A stretch of 64,000 nucleotides of DNA, taken from the NCBI RefSeq assembly GCF_000720135.1, contig NZ_JOIU01000005.1, forward strand, positions 248,001-312,000, read 5' to 3'. Made by a program: the position numbers and the translations under genes. This DNA is from Streptomyces sp. NRRL S-1022 (GTDB lineage: Bacteria; Actinomycetota; Actinomycetes; Streptomycetales; Streptomycetaceae). This document shows, in pieces, positions 60,058 to 64,000 of this stretch. Under the pieces are notes generated by a model. It did no database searches and was not told where the DNA came from. It saw only the letters and a program-made list of their open reading frames with translations. Positions within the stretch are counted from its first letter, which is position 1; every line of letters begins with the position of its first letter.

Positions 60058-60513
60058 ATGACACAGGTCTCTTCTGCCCGCATTTCACTACGCCAGATCA
60101 TGGCCGTGCTCTTGACGGCCGCCCTGACGCTCTCCCTCTCGGTGGTGCTCACCGTCGCCTCGACGAAAGAAGCAGCCGCCTTGTGCTCCGCCAGCCGGTT
60201 CAACGGAACGTGGCGCTCGTCCGATGCGAGGCTGGAGCGTATTGACGTATGGCAGGGAGAGGACTGCCACCTGTACGCCAGGGCCTGGTCCGTCTGCGAG
60301 AACGACTCGTCGCATATCTGCAGCTGGGGAAACAGGAGAATGGGAGACAGTCCCGAGCCGAACTTCCAGTTCGTCGGATACAACTGGAGCAACGCCGATG
60401 AGGTGCTGCACCTGCGGATGCAGGACACGTCTCATATCTCGGTGTGGGACGGCACCGACTACCACAACGGTAAGAAGGTCAGCTTCACGGTCACGATGTA
60501 CAAGAGCCGTTGA
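60058..60513 (+). CDS. Small secreted protein with four cysteines
   Basis: A 151-residue exported protein. The ATG at 60058 is set by GGAGG in front. Residues 1-42 form a signal peptide (hydrophobic QIMAVLLTAALTLSLSVVLT, then ASTKEAAA). The mature 110 residues contain four Cys (in ALCSAS, DCHLY, VCEND, ICSWG), allowing two disulfides, and read like a beta-rich domain (FQFVGYNWSNADEVLHLRMQ, KVSFTVTMYKSR). I do not recognise it. Its codons are less GC-rich than those of the host genes. Confidence 0.7.
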   Translation: MTQVSSARISLRQIMAVLLTAALTLSLSVVLTVASTKEAAALCSASRFNGTWRSSDARLERIDVWQGEDCHLYARAWSVCENDSSHICSWGNRRMGDSPEPNFQFVGYNWSNADEVLHLRMQDTSHISVWDGTDYHNGKKVSFTVTMYKSR

Positions 60514-60553
60514 GCCCGCGAAGGGCAGCAACTCCGCCCGCGCCGCTACTGGA

Positions 60554-60587
60554 CGAGACCCCCTACCAAGACAGGTGGGGGGCCTCG
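60554..60587 (+). terminator. Hairpin after the secreted protein
   Basis: CGAGACCCCCTACC (60554-60567) and GGTGGGGGGCCTCG (60574-60587) pair with 12 of 14 matches and two wobble pairs; six-base loop. It lies 40 bases after the stop. Confidence 0.65.
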
Positions 60588-60612
60588 CCGCTCGTCCCCC
60601 GCCCCCGCCAGG

Positions 60613-60807
60613 ATGCGAACCGAACCCGACAGGGTCGTCATCGACCTGTCCGCAGCGCACATCCGGGACGCCTCCTCCGTCGCAGCCCTGGACGCAATCG
60701 AGACCAAGTACACCCAGCGAGGCAAGAGCGTCGAGATCACCGGGCTGAACGACCCCAGCGCCGACCTCCACGGCAAGCTCACCGGCGACCTCGCTGGCAG
60801 CCACTGA
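60613..60807 (+). pseudogene. Relic of a SulP anion transporter: C-terminal STAS fragment
   Basis: A 64-residue open frame reading VVIDLSAAHIRDASSVAALDAI, then KSVEITGLN and HGKLTGDL. This is the last part of the STAS domain of a SulP sulfate/bicarbonate transporter (full proteins are over 500 residues). The membrane domain and the front of STAS are missing, so it is a 3' remnant. The original terminator follows it at 60832. Confidence 0.78.
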
Positions 60808-60831
60808 CCCCCGCGCGGCACGCTCACAGCA

Positions 60832-60862
60832 GAGGACCCCGGCCCAACAGGCCGGGGTCCTC
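60832..60862 (+). terminator. Terminator after SulP relic
   Basis: GAGGACCCCGGCC (60832-60844), loop CAACA, GGCCGGGGTCCTC (60850-60862): a perfect 13-bp stem, likely inherited from the lost SulP gene. Confidence 0.85.
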
Positions 60863-61100
60863 CCGTCTCGTCCCTGCGCCCCACCGCCCGTGACCGGGAC
60901 GCCGTCGGGGACGGCGAAGACGAGGAGTGACTCTTCGACGGCCCATGCGCGACGGTCGTCCGCACGGCGCTGGAGCGGGCACAGGCTCGGCCGGGACACC
61001 GCTCGATCACCTACAACCCCATGCGCGCCCTCGGGCCTGACACCGTTTTGCCTGTCGAGGACCACGCTCTGCGCGAGGACGGCGAGGACCGCGGGCGGGC

Positions 61101-61268
61101 CCCGCCGAGGATCGCGAGCACGACGTCGCCCGCGTCTCCCCGCTCAAGCACGCCAACCTCGACGTGCTCGGCCGCTACAGCTTCCGCGCCTCCACCCCGG
61201 TCGATGGCGGCCTGCACCCGCTGCGCGACCTGGGGGCCGGCGGTCGCGACGAGGACGACGACGACTGA
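61101..61268 (+). pseudogene. Relic of a Tn3-family transposase C-terminus
   Basis: One frame reads EDREHDVARVSPLKHANLDV followed by LGRYSFRAS and GLHPLRDLG up to a TGA at 61266-61268. This matches the closing region of Tn3-family transposases (ARLSPLGHEHINMLGRYSF in the classical form). The rest of the roughly 1000-residue protein is absent. No 38-bp terminal repeat is visible nearby. Confidence 0.72.
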
Positions 61269-61295
61269 TCCCCACGTCGTCGACCATGGACATTG

Positions 61296-61317
61296 ACGGA
61301 GTGAGTACTCACTCCGT
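61296..61317. promoter_or_regulatory. 22-bp perfect palindrome, TetR operator
   Basis: ACGGAGTGAGT at 61296-61306 followed immediately by its reverse complement to 61317. It sits just ahead of TTGGAGG and the ATG at 61330, so binding would block both transcription and translation start. Confidence 0.88.
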
Positions 61318-61329
61318 ACGGTTGGAGGC

Positions 61330-61965
61330 ATGACAGAGACCTCTCCCACTCCCTCCCGGCGTCGTGCGGCACCGATGGAACCCGACCAGCGCCGCGCGAT
61401 GATCGTCGCTGCGGCCCTTCCCCTCGTCGTCGAGTACGGCTCCTCTGTGTCCACCGCGAAGATCGCCCGCGCTGCGGGCATCGGAGAGGGCACGATCTTC
61501 CGGGCCTTCGCCGACAAGGACGCCCTGCTCGCGGCCTGCATGGCCGAGGCGGTACGTCCCGATGACACCGTCGCCCACCTGGAATCGATCGCACTGGACC
61601 AGCCACTGACGGCACGGCTCACCGAGGCGGCCGAGGTGATGCAGGGCTACATGACACGCCTGGGCGCCGTCGCAGGAGCCCTCGCTGCGACCGGGCGGCT
61701 GGAACGCACCGCCCCGTCCCCATCCGGCAAGGACGGCCGCTCCCCGGATCGCGAGGCGGGCCTTGCCGCGCCGCGCGCGGCCTTGGCCGCCCTGTTCGAA
61801 CCCGATCGGGACGCCCTGCGGCTGGCGCCGGAACGCCTCGCCGACGCCTTCCAGCTCATGCTCATGTCCGCAGGCCGCCCCGGCGCCCCGGACCCGCTGA
61901 CCACCGAAGAACTGGTGGGCCTCTTCCTGTACGGCGCGCTCACCACGCCCGGGGAGGCCCGATGA
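61330..61965 (+). CDS. TetR-family regulator of the drug-efflux operon
   Basis: A 211-residue repressor. ATG with TTGGAGG upstream. The DNA-binding region is RRAMIVAAALPLVVEYGSSV and AAGIGEGTIFRAFADKDALLAA near residues 22-66. It overlaps the MFS gene by four bases (ATGA). With a perfect 22-bp palindrome upstream, it probably represses the whole two-gene operon, released by a transported compound. Confidence 0.93.
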   Translation: MTETSPTPSRRRAAPMEPDQRRAMIVAAALPLVVEYGSSVSTAKIARAAGIGEGTIFRAFADKDALLAACMAEAVRPDDTVAHLESIALDQPLTARLTEAAEVMQGYMTRLGAVAGALAATGRLERTAPSPSGKDGRSPDREAGLAAPRAALAALFEPDRDALRLAPERLADAFQLMLMSAGRPGAPDPLTTEELVGLFLYGALTTPGEAR

Positions 61966-63443
61966 CCACACCTGACGCGTACGACGCGCTCACCCCCCGC
62001 CGCCGGACGGTGATCACGTTCGCCCTGCTCGGCTGCGCCTTCCTGGCCATGCTGGACGGCACTGTGGTCGGCACCGCCCTGCCGCGCATCGTCGAGCAGA
62101 TCGGCGGAGACGGTTCCTGGTATGTCTGGCTCGTCACCGCCTACCTGCTCACCTCCTCGGTCAGCGTCCCGCTCTACGGCCGCTTCTCCGACCTGTACGG
62201 CCGCCGCCGGTTACTGCTCGGCGGACTCACCGTCTTCCTGGTCGGCTCGCTCGCCTGCGGGCTGGCCGACTCCATGGCCGTACTGATCGCCTCCCGCGCC
62301 CTGCAGGGTCTGGGTGCCGGAGCCCTGCTCACCCTCGGCATGGCCCTGATCCGCGACCTCCACCCGCCCTCCCGGACGCAGGGCCTCATCCGGATGCAGA
62401 CGATCCTGGCCACGATGATGGTGCTCGGCATGGTGGGCGGCCCGATCATCGGCGGCCTGCTGGCCGATCACGCCGGCTGGCGCTGGGCGTTCTGGCTCAA
62501 CCTCCCCATCGGCCTCGCAGCCTCGGCCGTCCTTGCCCGGTTCCTGCCCGACCACCGTCCCGCCACAGCACCAGCCGGCCGCCTCGATGCCGCGGGGATC
62601 GCACTGCTCGCCGCGGGTCTCTCCCTGGCGCTGACCGGCCTCAGCCTCAAAGGCAACACCACCTCCGGGCAACCCCTGTCCTGGACCGATCCCACCGTCG
62701 CGGGCTGCCTGCTCGGCGGCCTGGCTCTCCTCGCCCTGCTTGTTCCCGTCGAGCGGCGCGCGGCCGTGCCCGTCCTGCCCATGCGACTGTTCCAACACCG
62801 CACCTACAGCGCCCTCCTGGCCGCCGGGTTCTTCTTTCAGGTCGCCGCACTGCCGGTCGGAGTCTTCCTTCCCCTGTACTTCCAGTACGTCCGCGGCCAC
62901 TCGGCCACCGTCTCCGGTCTCCTGCTCCTCCCGCTGCTCACCGGCATGACGCTGGGCAACCGGCTCACCGCCACCGCCGTCCTGCGCAGCGGACACGCAA
63001 AGCCCGCACTCCTGGCCGGCGCCGGACTGCTCACCATCGGCACCGCCGCCTTCTTCACTCTGGACGCTGCGACACCGCCGGCATGGACGTGCGTATGGCT
63101 GCTGATCGCCGGACTGGGCACCGGACCGGCCATGGGCGGCATCACCATCGCGACCCAGAACTGCGTCCCACACGCCGACATGGGCACCGCCACCGCGGGC
63201 TCCGCCCTCACCAAGCAGATCGGCGGCGCGTTCGGCCTGGCTTGCGGCCAGTCCCTGATGAGCTACCACGCCATGCCCACCGCTGCGATCGGATCCACCA
63301 TCGCCTGGAGCGGAACCATCGCCGGGCTGCTCGCCTTCTCGGCGCTCCTCCTCATGCGCAACATCGTCATCCCCACACCCTCGAGCCGCCGTAAGCCGGC
63401 GGCTCGCACCGCGACGCCGACGACCGACGGGTCCGCCGCCTGA
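61962..63443 (+). CDS. MFS multidrug-efflux transporter (DHA2, EmrB/QacA class)
   Basis: A 493-residue exporter with about fourteen helices. The ATG overlaps the TetR stop. Opening residues 30-55 read LDGTVVGTALPRIVEQIGGD, the mark of the family. Motif A is PLYGRFSDLYGRRRLLLGG near 68-86 and motif C is MVGGPIIGGLLADHAGWRWAF near 149-169. Substrate unknown. This operon is the only intact one within the scrambled right end of the window. Confidence 0.94.
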   Translation: MTTPDAYDALTPRRRTVITFALLGCAFLAMLDGTVVGTALPRIVEQIGGDGSWYVWLVTAYLLTSSVSVPLYGRFSDLYGRRRLLLGGLTVFLVGSLACGLADSMAVLIASRALQGLGAGALLTLGMALIRDLHPPSRTQGLIRMQTILATMMVLGMVGGPIIGGLLADHAGWRWAFWLNLPIGLAASAVLARFLPDHRPATAPAGRLDAAGIALLAAGLSLALTGLSLKGNTTSGQPLSWTDPTVAGCLLGGLALLALLVPVERRAAVPVLPMRLFQHRTYSALLAAGFFFQVAALPVGVFLPLYFQYVRGHSATVSGLLLLPLLTGMTLGNRLTATAVLRSGHAKPALLAGAGLLTIGTAAFFTLDAATPPAWTCVWLLIAGLGTGPAMGGITIATQNCVPHADMGTATAGSALTKQIGGAFGLACGQSLMSYHAMPTAAIGSTIAWSGTIAGLLAFSALLLMRNIVIPTPSSRRKPAARTATPTTDGSAA

Positions 63444-63451
63444 CCCCCAGC

Positions 63452-63485
63452 GCCTGTCGCCGAACGATCGTTTGACGACAGGCGG
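63452..63485 (+). terminator. Terminator of the TetR-MFS operon
   Basis: CGCCTGTCGCCGAACGA (63452-63468) and TCGTTTGACGACAGGCG (63469-63485) pair at 15 of 17 positions around a central AACGATCGTT, eight bases past the stop. Confidence 0.72.
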
Positions 63486-63732
63486 GCGACGCGTCCAATG
63501 AACCTTGCGATCCAGGGGTTCTTGGGGGCTCGAATCCAATCAGATCCGATGGCGATTGCTGACAGGGTTTCGCTCCGCCGCTTGGCGGCGAACAATCCCC
63601 GTGGTCTGCATGAGTGCCGACCTTGGCCACCAGGCTCGAAGCGCGCATGAGACCGGGGACCTACTCTCGGCGACCGATGAACCTCTCAGCCCCTGACTCG
63701 GGGGTGCTCGGCGTGGCCGACTGGAGCGCTCA
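63486..63732. other. Non-coding stretch
   Basis: No supported gene and no recognised RNA. GGGGGCTCGAATCC around 63525 recalls a tRNA T-arm but no acceptor or anticodon arms can be built around it. Confidence 0.4.
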
Positions 63733-63834
63733 ATGCGAGCCCGTCGGCACGAGGTGTTCGAGGTCCTGACGGGCCGGATAGCGGGCCGGTTTGCGCGAGT
63801 CGAGCCCCGGCGACGGGTGCGGGACCAGACAGGC
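63733..63834 (+). pseudogene. Relic of an IS701-type transposase N-terminus
   Basis: The frame from 63733 contains VFEVLTGRIAGRFARVEPRR followed by RVRDQ, which matches the opening of Streptomyces IS701-family transposases (RIAGRFxRxEPRRR). After about 63834 it becomes low-complexity Gly/Pro/Arg and no further transposase is seen. It is a 5' fragment only. Bases 63835-64000 hold nothing I can support. Confidence 0.65.
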
Positions 63835-64000
63835 CTTAGCGCGGCCGGGGAAGGGACGACGCGTCCGGCCGGGCAGGGCCGGCCCGGCCCTGCCGCCGAC
63901 GGGCGGCCGGACCCCGCGCCCCGGCCGCGCTAGCTCACCCCGCCGGCCCCGACGCCTCCGGATGCGGTGTCGGCGGGCGGTGTGCGGCGCGGTCTGCGCA

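Noticed and set aside
60890..61100. Open frames between the SulP relic and the Tn3 relic
   Set aside because: All are short, Arg/Ala-rich and without a credible start or relatives I recognise; treated as debris.
63515..63545. A tRNA-like T-arm (GGGGGCTCGAATCC)
   Set aside because: No acceptor stem, D-arm or anticodon arm can be paired around it. It could be a chance match or a tRNA 3' scrap, and neither can be supported.
1..64000. A secondary-metabolite gene cluster
   Set aside because: No polyketide, peptide, terpene or lanthipeptide core enzymes are present; the oxidoreductases and efflux pumps are each tied to a local regulator instead.

Overview
The window is a piece of a very GC-rich actinobacterial chromosome, almost certainly from a Streptomyces. 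GTG and TTG starts are frequent, and the protein families are typical of that genus: MDMPI-type mycothiol enzymes, deazaflavin (F420)-type nitroreductases, DUF5134, DUF6332, DUF6421 and DUF6986 proteins, and many TetR, MarR, LacI, DeoR and ROK regulators, each beside its target. There is no rRNA, no convincing tRNA, no CRISPR array and no recognisable secondary-metabolite cluster. The first 58.8 kb is gene-dense. The last 5 kb is a patch of mobile-element scraps and lower-GC DNA.

Layout. 0-16 kb: a secreted SGNH hydrolase (cut by the window edge); a small membrane protein followed by a giant CtpI-like P-type ATPase; an Old Yellow Enzyme divergent from an ArsR-like regulator over a 17-bp repeat array; an FprA-type ferredoxin reductase; PAP2 and HAD phosphatase genes; an M56 peptidase; and a TetR regulator divergent from an SDR and an aldo/keto reductase. 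16-25 kb: a FUSC exporter/MarR operon, small enzymes, a GDPD phosphodiesterase, and a DUF6421-SDR-threonine aldolase operon. 25-31 kb: a leaderless transglutaminase-like gene; a secreted metzincin/lipoprotein operon facing an ECF sigma/membrane-protein operon whose outer domain resembles the lipoprotein; a PlsC acyltransferase; a damaged thioredoxin gene; and a cysteine-type leader peptide before a flavin reductase.

31-46 kb: the electron-transfer flavoprotein pair etfB-etfA; a CitE-like DUF6986 protein; a low-GC orphan gene; a LacI regulator divergent from a ROK glucokinase, with a GH27 alpha-galactosidase beside them; a P-loop/NUDIX fusion; an MBL-fold hydrolase; an M20 dipeptidase; a geranylgeranyl-reductase-type flavoprotein; and a TetR/F420-oxidoreductase pair. 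46-58.8 kb: a sensor-kinase relic; MFS/MarR; MDMPI; bleomycin-hydrolase-type peptidase; MFS; a DUF5519 protein; a DeoR regulator divergent from a SIS isomerase-aldolase sugar operon; an RlmG-like methyltransferase; AlkB; and a ROK regulator.

58.8-64 kb: a 3'-truncated IS5-family element, a small four-cysteine secreted protein in lower-GC DNA, relics of a SulP STAS domain, a Tn3-family transposase and an IS701-type transposase, and an intact TetR-MFS drug-efflux operon.

Many intergenic gaps carry clear inverted repeats that pair with an adjacent regulator gene, so the window is a good place to read regulator/operator pairs. Start codons were moved inside the longest open frames wherever a ribosome-binding site or a leaderless promoter decided the matter.
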